From Tissierella sp. P1 (lineage in GTDB: Bacteria; Bacillota; Clostridia; Tissierellales; Tissierellaceae): a stretch of 39,455 nt of DNA. The notes under the pieces were generated by a model, which searched no databases, had not been told where the DNA came from, and saw only the letters and a program-made list of their open reading frames with translations. Below are positions 1-6,056 of the stretch, piece by piece (the stretch's first letter is position 1; each line of letters begins with the position of its first letter). The stretch is taken from positions 1 through 39,455 of the forward strand of contig NZ_NPMN01000033.1 of assembly GCF_002266425.1 (NCBI RefSeq), given 5' to 3'. A program made the position numbers and the translations under genes.

Positions 1-15
1 AACCATTGTTACTAA

Positions 16-153
16 TTACCATAATTCATTCCATGTGATAGTTACTTCATTGAGCGTATTTCCTACATCAATTCTCTTAATTAATGAAGTTATTATTGTT
101 CTTTTTTCTTCAAAGGTAGTCTCTTGCCATATGGCTTCAAAATTTTGAAGCAT
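16..153 (-). pseudogene. Displaced C-terminal end of the serine integrase
   Basis: Read leftward from 153, this frame encodes 45 residues ending TITWNELW before a TAA. It contains FEEKRTIITSLIKRIDV, the kind of segment that closes large serine recombinases of Firmicutes phages. It overlaps the end of the integrase frame in a different register. The integrase frame runs here into a lysine-rich tail that does not look native. The simplest reading is one missing base near 153-165, after the integrase residues NFETYLL. A sequencing indel would look identical. Confidence 0.65.
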
Positions 154-1439
154 AATAAGTATGTTTCAAAATTATCTTCTATTGGATTTTCTGATTCTCC
201 TAAAACAGATTGTTCCAATGCTATTTTTTCTCTATATAATTTATCAATTCTTTCCGAAATAACACTTGCGGGAATTTTATCATCTTGATATAATTTCATA
301 AACTTGTCAATGCTATTATCGATATCTCTAATTTTATTTAAGATGATGTCTTGATTATTCGCTTTTTCAACAAGATGCTTTTTTTCAATTTCATATGCTT
401 TTTTTAATCTTTCAACATTCAGTTCCTTGTCGCTTAGCTGTCTAATTATTTCGCCTTCCAGTTCATTAGCCTTCCAATGTCTTCCTGGGCAATTATCACT
501 TTTAGCCATTCTCTTAGGACCTGTAAGTGAATAACAATTATAATAATGATCCTTGCTTCCGTCTTCTTTAGCATTTGCCCATGTAGCTCTCAATCTTGCA
601 CCACAGTATGCACAATAAACAATTCCACCTAGTAAATATTTTGTGGACTTGGGTTTTTGCTTCCTACTCTTCATTATACTCTGAATCATTTCAAAAGTTT
701 CCTTACTTATTATAGGCTTATGCAGTCCTTCGTACTGATTTCCATTATATTCTACTATTCCAGTGTAAGTAGGGTTGCTAAGCACTCTAATAACTTGTAA
801 GGAGTTCCAGTTATAGCCATTGTTATTTTTATACCCTTTTCTAGTCATATAATCAGCTATGGCATCGGCACCCTTGCCTTCCAAATATAACTCGTATACC
901 TTTTTTACTTGCATGGATTCATAATCATCTATAACTAATTCATCGTTGATAAAATTATAGCCTATAGGCACGTTTCCGCCACCCCTCCAATAACCTTCTT
1001 TTGCCCTTCTTTCCTTTCCGAGTTTAGTTCTTTCTATAATGGTTTCTCTCTCTAATTGAGCGAATACAGCCAATATGCCTAGCATAGCTCTACCAAAAGG
1101 GGTAGATGTATCAAATGACTCTAATAGACTTACGAAATCTATATTGTTTTTTAAAAATTCCCCTTCTACTAATCTCAATACATCCATTTGACTTCTTGAT
1201 AATCTATCCAACTTGTACACTAAAACAATATTAAATTTATTCATATTTTTCAACAAGGATTGCAAGGCTGGTCTATCAGTATTGGTCCCAGTGTATCCAT
1301 CATCTACATAGATATCTTGTATAGTCCACCCTTTAGCCTTACAATAGCTTATTAAACGATCTTTCTGAGCTGCTATACTGAAACCTTCTTTGGCTTGCTC
1401 TAGTGTACTTACGCGTATATAAATAGCGGCTTTTATCAC
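93..1439 (-). CDS. Large serine recombinase (phage integrase), C-terminus frameshifted
   Basis: This is a site-specific recombinase that would integrate and excise the prophage. The N-terminal resolvase domain (about 1-150) has the catalytic serine in YIRVS (Ser11) and the arginine cluster YKLDRLSRS. A recombinase domain follows (about 160-265), then a zinc ribbon starting IVYCAYCGARL with later cysteines in YNCY and NCPG, then a long coiled coil. The layout matches TP901-1/phiC31-type integrases. It is 448 aa as read, but the last roughly 20 residues are out of frame and the native end is at 16-153. It lies 38 bp downstream of a repressor gene and is probably co-transcribed. A shortened or altered C-terminus may impair integration control. 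Confidence 0.93.
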   Translation of the reverse strand: MIKAAIYIRVSTLEQAKEGFSIAAQKDRLISYCKAKGWTIQDIYVDDGYTGTNTDRPALQSLLKNMNKFNIVLVYKLDRLSRSQMDVLRLVEGEFLKNNIDFVSLLESFDTSTPFGRAMLGILAVFAQLERETIIERTKLGKERRAKEGYWRGGGNVPIGYNFINDELVIDDYESMQVKKVYELYLEGKGADAIADYMTRKGYKNNNGYNWNSLQVIRVLSNPTYTGIVEYNGNQYEGLHKPIISKETFEMIQSIMKSRKQKPKSTKYLLGGIVYCAYCGARLRATWANAKEDGSKDHYYNCYSLTGPKRMAKSDNCPGRHWKANELEGEIIRQLSDKELNVERLKKAYEIEKKHLVEKANNQDIILNKIRDIDNSIDKFMKLYQDDKIPASVISERIDKLYREKIALEQSVLGESENPIEDNFETYLLCFKILKPYGKRLPLKKKEQ

Positions 1440-1477
1440 TTAATCACCTTCTTGTTTTATTTAATTGCTTATGTTTA

Positions 1478-1735
1478 TTATTCTAAGTTTATAAAATAAT
1501 CTTCTATGTACTTATAATGAATCATTAATATATCAGTTCTACCTAGTACGAAATCTATATTTACATTAAGCTTATCAGCCATTTTAATTAAGTTATTTGT
1601 ATCAGGGATGTTTAACCCCTGTTCCCACCTTTCGTAACTTCTTATACTCACTCCTAAGTAGTTAGCGAAATCTTTTTGTGAAAATCTTCCGACATTTCTC
1701 AACAATTTTAGACGTTTTCCGACTATATTCGACAT
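1478..1735 (-). CDS. XRE-family helix-turn-helix regulator
   Basis: This 85-aa DNA-binding protein has a Cro/CI-type HTH: FSQKDFANYLGVSIRSYERW is helix 2-turn-helix 3, followed by GLNIPDTNNLIKMADKLNV. I chose the ATG at 1735 because GAAGGAG lies about 9 nt upstream; a longer open frame to 1825 has no such site and runs through an operator-like palindrome. There is no dimerisation or peptidase domain. It sits directly upstream of the integrase on the same strand. An 18-bp palindrome overlaps its predicted -35, so it is probably autoregulated. I infer a role in controlling integrase or a second immunity circuit. Confidence 0.85.
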   Translation of the reverse strand: MSNIVGKRLKLLRNVGRFSQKDFANYLGVSIRSYERWEQGLNIPDTNNLIKMADKLNVNIDFVLGRTDILMIHYKYIEDYFINLE

Positions 1736-1757
1736 AGTTCGACACTCCTTCAATACG

Positions 1758-1786
1758 ATTGTACCAAAGGAACCACTCACTTGTGA
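1758..1786 (-). promoter_or_regulatory. Predicted promoter of the integrase-side repressor
   Basis: Leftward -10 TACAAT (1763-1758) and a weak -35 TCACAA (1786-1781) are separated by 17 bp. The -35 lies inside the palindrome at 1773-1790, as expected for autorepression. Confidence 0.45.
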
Positions 1787-1790
1787 GTGG
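1773..1790. promoter_or_regulatory. Operator-like palindrome 1
   Basis: CCACTCACTTGTGAGTGG is a perfect 18-bp palindrome. It shares the core CACTTGTG and 14 of 18 positions with a second palindrome at 1861-1878. A repeated symmetric site next to an HTH repressor gene is most simply its operator. Confidence 0.6.
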
Positions 1791-1854
1791 TATTTTTTAC
1801 CATAAATTTGTAAAACGATACTCAAATTACACTTAAACGATACACTATTAATTT

Positions 1855-1884
1855 AACTAACTACGCACTTGTGGGTAGTTAGTT
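1855..1884. promoter_or_regulatory. Operator-like palindrome 2 inside a longer inverted repeat
   Basis: The core CTACGCACTTGTGGGTAG (1861-1878) matches palindrome 1. It lies within a 10-bp perfect inverted repeat, AACTAACTAC (1855-1864) and GTAGTTAGTT (1875-1884). It is 36 bp upstream of the rightward -35 at 1914. The two sites are 88 bp apart, so looping by the repressor is possible. Confidence 0.5.
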
Positions 1885-1913
1885 GAGTAATGAACCTTAG
1901 CATTTCCAAAGGC

Positions 1914-1942
1914 TTGACGATTCTTAAACAAGCTTGTATAAT
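1914..1942 (+). promoter_or_regulatory. Strong SigA-type promoter between the repressor genes
   Basis: TTGACG (1914-1919) and TATAAT (1937-1942) are separated by exactly 17 bp. A 10-bp palindrome ACAAGCTTGT (1928-1937) fills the end of the spacer and may be another operator. A second TATAAT at 2000-2005 has no convincing -35. The rest of the 314-bp gap between 1735 and 2050 holds only the palindromes described separately. Confidence 0.65.
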
Positions 1943-2049
1943 CGAATTAACGTAATGATACTTTTTTGACCTTGAATATTTTCCCATTCAGTAGTACAAT
2001 ATAATAAGAACGTATGTTTGAACATTAGTTTGGCTAAAAAGGGGGATAT

Positions 2050-2157
2050 ATGATGAATGAAATAATAGAACTATTAAATCAACTAACGGAAGAAGAATTA
2101 CATATATTACTAAAAAAGATAGAAAAAAAGTTGGTACGGAAAGACCTACCTAGTTAG
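2050..2157 (+). CDS. 35-aa peptide between the two repressors
   Basis: The peptide begins MMNEIIELLNQLTEEELHIL and ends KKLVRKDLPS. It is predicted to be a charged helix, with no recognised family. AAAAAGGGGG lies about 5 nt upstream of the ATG, and a near-consensus promoter sits 108 nt upstream. It reads against both flanking repressor genes and overlaps the end of the leftward one by 8 bp. The helical leucine/glutamate pattern could be a protein-interaction peptide, for example one acting on a neighbouring repressor, but that is inference. Size and signals favour a real gene. Confidence 0.55.
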   Translation: MMNEIIELLNQLTEEELHILLKKIEKKLVRKDLPS

Positions 2158-2164
2158 GTTTTTT
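2143..2164. terminator. Weak bidirectional terminator between convergent genes
   Basis: A short stem, ACCTA (2144-2148) with TAGGT (2155-2159), is followed by six T on the + strand. It lies where the 35-aa gene and the leftward repressor meet tail to tail. The stem is only 5 bp. Confidence 0.4.
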
Positions 2165-2497
2165 CATAGCAACTTTTATTATGTTTATTAGGTATTCTTG
2201 TTCTTCCATACTCATATCTTCACTAAATAGTCCCATCTTTTCTAGTTCTTTAAAGAACGTCAAGGTATTTTCATTTGCTCCTTCTAATAATGAAGGGGTT
2301 TCTTTTTGTTCTTCTCCTAGGATATGTTCTACAGAAACATTAAAGTAATCCGCTACCTTTCGAACTCGATCATATGATGGTTTGTGTTTATTCCACTTAC
2401 TAACTGTTCCGCTAGTGAATTCTAATTCTGTTTCCATTTTCAAAACACTAATATTGTTTTGTTTACAAAGATTTTTTATTCTGTCATAAACGCCCAT
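2150..2497 (-). CDS. CI-like phage repressor (XRE family)
   Basis: This 115-aa protein has an N-terminal XRE HTH (about 5-65, with VLKMETELEFTSGTVSKW as the recognition region). The C-terminal part, with LTFFKELEKMGLFSEDMS, is predicted helical and may dimerise. It lacks the LexA/S24 peptidase, so induction cannot depend on RecA-stimulated self-cleavage; the antirepressor downstream may do that job. AAAGGATG precedes the ATG. It is divergent from the Cro-like gene across a region holding three operator repeats, the classic layout of a lysogeny switch. Confidence 0.87.
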   Translation of the reverse strand: MGVYDRIKNLCKQNNISVLKMETELEFTSGTVSKWNKHKPSYDRVRKVADYFNVSVEHILGEEQKETPSLLEGANENTLTFFKELEKMGLFSEDMSMEEQEYLINIIKVAMKKPN

Positions 2498-2512
2498 TTT
2501 ATCATCCTTTCA

Positions 2513-2577
2513 GAAAATTTTACGATTTATTTTGAAAATATGACGAAAATCATATTGACATTCGGAAAATATGACGA
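2513..2577. promoter_or_regulatory. Switch-region operators: three repeats of GAAAATATGACGA
   Basis: GAAAATATGACGA occurs exactly at 2534-2546 and 2565-2577, with an 11/13 match at 2513-2525. Starts are 21 and 31 bp apart. An inverted repeat AATATGA (2537-2543) and TCATATT (2550-2556) overlaps the middle copy. The right copy fills the spacer of the rightward promoter, so a bound repressor would block it. Confidence 0.65.
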
Positions 2578-2583
2578 TATACT
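2555..2583 (+). promoter_or_regulatory. Rightward early promoter (PR-like)
   Basis: TTGACA (2555-2560), 17 bp, TATACT (2578-2583): one mismatch from the SigA consensus. It would start a transcript near 2590, giving a leader of about 185 nt before the Cro-like gene. An operator repeat lies in the spacer. Confidence 0.8.
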
Positions 2584-2622
2584 ATTCATAACAGCTAATA
2601 CAAAAGCCAAAAAAGACAACAA

Positions 2623-2683
2623 AAAACCGAAGGTATAATTAAATCCCTTTTTCAAATCGTTCCCCAACGATGTATTCGGTTTT
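2623..2683 (+). other. Nested stem-loops in the early leader RNA
   Basis: AAAACCGAA (2623-2631) pairs with TTCGGTTTT (2675-2683). Inside the loop, ATCGTT (2656-2661) pairs with AACGAT (2666-2671) around CCCC. The outer arm ends in four T, too short for a clear terminator. It may be an attenuator, antitermination element or RNA stabiliser. Confidence 0.45.
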
Positions 2684-2775
2684 GCTTACTATCTTAGTTT
2701 AGAATATTTTCGGAACTTTGTCAAGGATTTAGCTGAAATTTACTCAAAATAATTATCGACAAGGGAGGTGGCAAA

Positions 2776-2967
2776 ATGCAGAATTATTCAGATTTCGGAG
2801 TAGAAGTAAGAGGTGTAATGTTAAAAAAAGGTATTACGATGACTTCTTTAGCAAAGGAGTTAGGTATATCAGTGACTTATCTATCTGATATATTACGAGG
2901 AACTAGAAAAGGAGCAAAGCAAAGAAAAAGAATAGTACAAGCTTTAGGAATGGAACAAGCGAGTTAG
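2776..2967 (+). CDS. Cro-like XRE regulator
   Basis: This 63-aa protein is almost entirely an HTH domain; TMTSLAKELGISVTYLSDIL is the helix-turn-helix, followed by RGTRKGAKQRKRIVQAL. GGGAGGTG lies just upstream. It is the first gene after the rightward early promoter and faces the CI-like gene across the operators, which is the position of Cro in lambdoid and Firmicutes phages. By analogy it would repress the leftward repressor and favour lytic growth. The exact regulatory effect is inferred from position. Confidence 0.8.
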   Translation: MQNYSDFGVEVRGVMLKKGITMTSLAKELGISVTYLSDILRGTRKGAKQRKRIVQALGMEQAS

Positions 2968-2979
2968 GAGGGACGGCAA

Positions 2980-3759
2980 ATGAATGAACTAATAAAAATA
3001 AATTATCAAAATGATAGGTACACAACAAGTGCAAGGGATTTATGGGAGTTTTTAGGCAAACCTTATACGGAATTTAGTAAGTGGTTTAACCATTATAAAG
3101 AATATGGATTCGTTGAAAACCTTGATTTTCGCGTAATCGAAAGATTTGTCGATGACGTAACTATATTTGGCGGTAAGAGAAAATTAATAGATTACGAAAT
3201 AACTATAGATATGGGCAAAGAATTAGCCATGTTGCAGAAATCAGAAAAAGGAAAGATAGTAAGACAGTATTTAATCGAACTGGAAAAGAAATGGAATAGT
3301 CCTGAAGTAATAATGGCAAGAGCGTTAAAAATGGCAGATGAAAAAATGCTTGAGTATAAAAACAATATTATTCAACTTGAAGGCAAGATTGAACAGGACA
3401 AGCCTAAGGTTTTGTTTGCAGAAGCAGTGGAAAATTCCGAGGATGTAATCCTTGTAAAAGAAATGGCTTTGATATTAACTCAACACGGGTTTGAAATAGG
3501 GCAGAATCAATTGTTCGAGTATTTAAGAATGCATGGTTATTTATGCAAGAAAGCTGGGGATATGTATAACTTGCCAACTAAGAAATATGAACATTTGTTT
3601 AAGGTTACTAAGAGAACAATACAGCATACGGACAGAACATCAGTTAAAAATACACCTAAAGTAAATGGGAGAGGGCAAATGTATTTTATAAAGAAGTTTG
3701 CTGAATACAGAGCCAAAGGCTTAACCATCAAAGATTTATTGATAGAGGAAGGTGCTTAA
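2980..3759 (+). CDS. Phage antirepressor (AntA/AntB N-terminus, KilAC C-terminus)
   Basis: The N-terminal half (about 1-105) resembles the AntA/AntB domain, with TTSARDLWEFLG, FSKWFNHYKEYGF and DYEITIDMGKELAMLQ. The C-terminal part (about 140-250) resembles the KilAC/ANT DNA-binding domain, with SEDVILVKEMALIL, QNQLFEYLRMHGYL and a final RGQMYFIKKF. A coiled linker joins them. Antirepressors of this type bind or displace phage repressors and trigger lytic growth. It directly follows the Cro-like gene with a good AGGAGGG site. It is a natural partner for a repressor that lacks a LexA-like cleavage domain. Confidence 0.85.
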   Translation: MNELIKINYQNDRYTTSARDLWEFLGKPYTEFSKWFNHYKEYGFVENLDFRVIERFVDDVTIFGGKRKLIDYEITIDMGKELAMLQKSEKGKIVRQYLIELEKKWNSPEVIMARALKMADEKMLEYKNNIIQLEGKIEQDKPKVLFAEAVENSEDVILVKEMALILTQHGFEIGQNQLFEYLRMHGYLCKKAGDMYNLPTKKYEHLFKVTKRTIQHTDRTSVKNTPKVNGRGQMYFIKKFAEYRAKGLTIKDLLIEEGA

Positions 3760-4362
3760 ATGGAGAAACAATTATTGTATTTTAAAAATTTCATAGATAA
3801 TCTTGAAAATTATCAGAAAGAAGAAGGAAAAGAGAAAGATACTGTTAAAAAGCTTGTGTTTTATGGAGTTAAAACAATAAACAGATTTCACAAAGAACAA
3901 AACGAAACTTTGGAAACAGTGATAGAAAGGTTTCAATTAATATCTTTTATTAACAGTATTATAGGGTTGTTAACACCAAATGAATTTGTAAATATATTTC
4001 CTATATTTAAGGAATACAAAGGTCATAAATGGGAAATGAAAGATTATTTCTATACTAAGAGATATATCGATTCTTTAGATAAGGACAAGCCAATAGGTAC
4101 AGAAGAAGAAGTATTCAATTTTCTTTGGGAATATCACAACTGGGACATAACTGAATTTATGGTAGAAAACATGAGTTGTATAAGTGATTTGAGAAGGTTA
4201 GAAGGGCAACCTTCTTTAATAGAAGAATGGGCATCAGATAATGGAATTAAGACATATACAATGCATGAAGATGATAAAGGGAATAAGTTTTTGATTGATA
4301 AAGAAGGAAAAACAACCAAAGTTTCTAAGCCTAGGCCTAGATATTTGAAAGTAGTTAAGTAG
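3760..4362 (+). CDS. Early phage protein of unknown function (200 aa)
   Basis: I do not recognise this protein. It is mostly helical and charged, with aromatic segments such as EYHNWDITEFMVENM in the second half and a basic tail (KVSKPRPRYLKVVK). It has no signal peptide or membrane segment. It starts one base after the antirepressor stop, with GAGGAAGG as ribosome site, so translation is coupled. Position in the immediate-early block suggests a regulatory or host-takeover role, but the sequence does not show one. Confidence 0.75.
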   Translation: MEKQLLYFKNFIDNLENYQKEEGKEKDTVKKLVFYGVKTINRFHKEQNETLETVIERFQLISFINSIIGLLTPNEFVNIFPIFKEYKGHKWEMKDYFYTKRYIDSLDKDKPIGTEEEVFNFLWEYHNWDITEFMVENMSCISDLRRLEGQPSLIEEWASDNGIKTYTMHEDDKGNKFLIDKEGKTTKVSKPRPRYLKVVK

Positions 4363-4372
4363 GAGGGTTACT

Positions 4373-4480
4373 ATGGGGACTATAGATGCATATATTGTCA
4401 TAGTGAAAGTGATAGATAGATTAATAAAGAAGGAGAGTATCAATGACAAATCAACTAAAGAAATTAAAAAAGCAAGTTAA
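4373..4480 (+). CDS. Small early peptide of the DAYIVI type (35 aa)
   Basis: The product starts MGTIDAYIVIVKVIDRLIKK. AGGAGGG sits 7 nt before the ATG. The hydrophobic start with spaced basic residues could form an amphipathic helix at a membrane. A paralogue lies at the far right end of the window on the opposite strand, sharing DAYIVI, KVI and RLI in register. Family and function are unknown. Conservation of two copies is the best evidence that it is translated. Confidence 0.6.
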   Translation: MGTIDAYIVIVKVIDRLIKKESINDKSTKEIKKAS

Positions 4481-4511
4481 TCTCTTTTTAGAAGGTGAAG
4501 ACCAATGCTAA
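4443..4511 (+). CDS. Very short overlapping ORF (22 aa)
   Basis: The ORF starts MTNQLKKLKK and ends LEGEDQC. GAAGGAG lies about 8 nt upstream. It overlaps the end of the DAYIVI gene in another frame and the start of the next gene. It may only couple translation between its neighbours. Confidence 0.35.
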   Translation: MTNQLKKLKKQVNLFLEGEDQC

Positions 4512-4663
4512 ATCTAATATGCCTTATAATCGCCACAATCGTTTTCAAGAACTTTAATGGTACAAGCCTAATCATTCCTATAGGTATACTCTTATATGTC
4601 TTATATGGACAAGCAAAGGATGTAAAAAGAGTATTCATAGAAGTGTTTAGAGGGGAGGTGTAG
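4505..4663 (+). CDS. Small membrane protein (52 aa)
   Basis: This is a short protein with two hydrophobic stretches, LNLICLIIATIVF (about 2-14) and SLIIPIGILLYVLYG (about 21-35), and a charged cytoplasmic-looking tail ending FRGEV. The ribosome site AGAAGGTGA lies inside the preceding short ORF. No family is recognised. Its stop is embedded in the ribosome site of the next gene (GGAGGTGTAGA), so the pair is tightly coupled. Confidence 0.6.
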   Translation: MLNLICLIIATIVFKNFNGTSLIIPIGILLYVLYGQAKDVKRVFIEVFRGEV

Positions 4664-4666
4664 AAG

Positions 4667-4837
4667 ATGGAAGGTAGTAAATACAAAATGGCTGTAGAAT
4701 TTCTAATCGGTCAAGTTGAGGATTTTATAGATGGTGTTTTGCCCGAATATAATCTTGACAGCGAATTCAGAAATGAAATAAGAGAGTTGAAAAGGAGAAT
4801 TGAAGTTGTTAGAAAGTTTGAAAATGAGGAGGTGTAG
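4667..4837 (+). CDS. Small acidic/basic helical protein (56 aa)
   Basis: This 56-aa protein starts MEGSKYKMAVEFLIGQ and ends with the helical region RNEIRELKRRIEVVRKFE, a likely short coiled coil. No family is recognised and there is no membrane segment. GGAGGTGTAGAAG precedes the ATG. The same junction sequence precedes the next two genes, which suggests these genes were assembled or exchanged as small cassettes. Confidence 0.6.
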   Translation: MEGSKYKMAVEFLIGQVEDFIDGVLPEYNLDSEFRNEIRELKRRIEVVRKFENEEV

Positions 4838-4840
4838 AAG

Positions 4841-5020
4841 ATGAAAACCCCAAAAGTAGTCGCTGAAATATCAAGCGAAAATTTACATTCATTATTGATA
4901 TGTATATCGGATAATATAGCGGATTATCACCGAAAAGACGAAAGAGAATTAACCTTAGATGATACTTTGGAATATTTAGAAAGCAGAAAAGGACAAGTAT
5001 TCTTAGTTAGAGAATGGTAG
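4841..5020 (+). CDS. Small early protein (59 aa)
   Basis: The product begins MKTPKVVAEISSENLHSLLI and ends GQVFLVREW. It is soluble and of mixed charge, with no recognised domain. GGAGGTGTAGAAG gives a clear ribosome site, identical to that of the preceding gene. It is part of the run of genes under 60 codons between 4373 and 5253. Confidence 0.6.
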   Translation: MKTPKVVAEISSENLHSLLICISDNIADYHRKDERELTLDDTLEYLESRKGQVFLVREW

Positions 5021-5032
5021 GAGGTGTAGAGG

Positions 5033-5140
5033 GTGAAAACAATCAAAAATGACAATAAAGTTTGCCTTAATGATTTGTTAAATGAAATATACGTGATAGA
5101 CGGGAAGGTATATATAGTCAAGAAAAGCGAGGGTGAGTAA
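5033..5140 (+). CDS. Small early protein, GTG start (35 aa)
   Basis: It starts GTG with GGAGGTG about 6 nt upstream and encodes MKTIKNDNKVCLNDLLNEIY, then a beta-like end (VIDGKVYIVKK). It overlaps the next ATG by one base (TAATG). No family is recognised. Spacing and ribosome site support translation. Confidence 0.5.
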   Translation: MKTIKNDNKVCLNDLLNEIYVIDGKVYIVKKSEGE

Positions 5141-5253
5141 TGGAATCATATTTTAAATTTAAACTAGCATCAGAAATAATATCAATAATAATATTCGGCT
5201 TAGTGATTATAGGTTATGCAGTATCTTATACGGTATCTAAAAATAAAAAATAG
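5140..5253 (+). CDS. Single-pass small membrane protein (37 aa)
   Basis: A short N-terminus is followed by a transmembrane helix (ASEIISIIIFGLVIIGYAV, about 10-28) and a basic tail (SKNKK), so the C-terminus is probably cytoplasmic. The ribosome site GAGGGTGAG lies in the end of the previous gene. No family is recognised. Confidence 0.55.
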   Translation: MESYFKFKLASEIISIIIFGLVIIGYAVSYTVSKNKK

Positions 5254-5263
5254 GAGGGATCAA

Positions 5264-5509
5264 ATGTTTAAATGTAATGAGTGTAGTGAGATATTCAAAG
5301 AATGGGAAGAGGACAGTTGCCCTAGATGTGGTAGTGGGGATATTACAGAAGACATATACCCTAAAGATATAGACGGTTGTGACAATTGCCCACTGTACAA
5401 AAATGATTGTAATGGTGGATTTACTTCTAGTGGAAATGGCGTACCTATAGAGCCGCCATGTACCTCATGGACAGATGATATATTGATATTTACAGGCATG
5501 TACGATTAA
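5264..5509 (+). CDS. Cysteine-rich zinc-ribbon protein (81 aa)
   Basis: The N-terminus MFKCNECSEIF with DSCPRCGSG forms a CxxC...CxxC zinc ribbon. A second cysteine group follows (GCDNCPLYKNDC and a C near the end). I start at 5264 because TAGGAGGG is 6 nt upstream; a longer frame to 5216 has no ribosome site and overlaps the membrane protein. Function is unknown. It is one of about a dozen small zinc-binding proteins in this phage. Confidence 0.7.
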   Translation: MFKCNECSEIFKEWEEDSCPRCGSGDITEDIYPKDIDGCDNCPLYKNDCNGGFTSSGNGVPIEPPCTSWTDDILIFTGMYD

Positions 5510-5528
5510 AGCGGGAGGTGTAGAAATA

Positions 5529-5600
5529 ATGATAATGCCTTTTAGGCTATATGAAGATAATGAATATCTCATAAAAAAAGACCTCTCTAGCGGGAACTAG
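5529..5600 (+). CDS. Doubtful 23-aa ORF
   Basis: MIMPFRLYEDNEYLIKKDLS is preceded by GGAGGTGTAGAA, the same junction sequence as the small genes upstream, at a slightly long spacing. Its 3' end overlaps a leftward terminator hairpin. It may be a gene remnant. Confidence 0.3.
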   Translation: MIMPFRLYEDNEYLIKKDLSSGN

Positions 5601-5628
5601 AAAAGGTCAACATAAATAAAAACATATT
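5573..5628 (-). ncRNA. Predicted short leftward RNA with intrinsic terminator
   Basis: On the minus strand an extended -10 (5643-5635) would start transcription near 5628. The transcript ends in an 11-bp stem with one bulge (GACC at 5608 down to GGTC near 5580, loop TTCCCG) followed by seven T. The stem plus T tract is a strong intrinsic terminator only in the leftward direction. The product would be about 55 nt and antisense to the leader of the next early gene. No similar RNA is known to me. Confidence 0.5.
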
Positions 5629-5634
5629 TAGGTT

Positions 5635-5643
5635 ATTATACCA
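5635..5643 (-). promoter_or_regulatory. Extended -10 for the leftward small RNA
   Basis: TGGTATAAT reads leftward. The best -35 at 17 bp is a poor TTACTT (5663-5658), so activity would depend on the TGn extension. Confidence 0.45.
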
Positions 5644-5663
5644 CGGAAGGAGATAAAAAGTAA

Positions 5664-6044
5664 ATGAAAACTTGGGAAGTAATAAAGGAATTAACGGAGA
5701 ATCCAAATAAGAAGTTTAGACGTAAAGAATTAAATTCTTACGTAACAGTAGAGGGTGGAATGATCGTATGGCGCGGTGAGTTCCAGAGAGGACAAAAAAT
5801 GGAAATAGGTTTTATAGATAAAAGAGATAGTGAATGGGAAGAAGTAAAAGAACCAGTTAATTTTATGGAAGTACTAGAAAGAGTTAGTAACAACCTTCAT
5901 ACGAGAATTTCATTACATGATGAAGCTAGAGAAAGAATTTACGCCGTTCGCTCATTAAGTGGAATATTAAGAGATTTAGACGAGGAATTCGACAGTAGGG
6001 AGATAGCAAAAATATTGCTAGAAGGTAAATGGTACATCGAATAG
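5664..6044 (+). CDS. Phage protein of unknown function (126 aa)
   Basis: The start MKTWEVIKELTENPNKKFRR resembles small phage proteins whose N-terminal helix and FRRK strand are common in Firmicutes phages. The middle is beta-rich (MIVWRGEFQ) and the C-terminal half helical. I cannot name a family. AAGGAG lies about 12 nt before the ATG, a rather long spacing. The preceding 60 bp hold the promoter and body of a predicted leftward RNA, so the two could affect each other. Confidence 0.7.
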   Translation: MKTWEVIKELTENPNKKFRRKELNSYVTVEGGMIVWRGEFQRGQKMEIGFIDKRDSEWEEVKEPVNFMEVLERVSNNLHTRISLHDEARERIYAVRSLSGILRDLDEEFDSREIAKILLEGKWYIE

Positions 6045-6056
6045 GAGGACAAGCTT

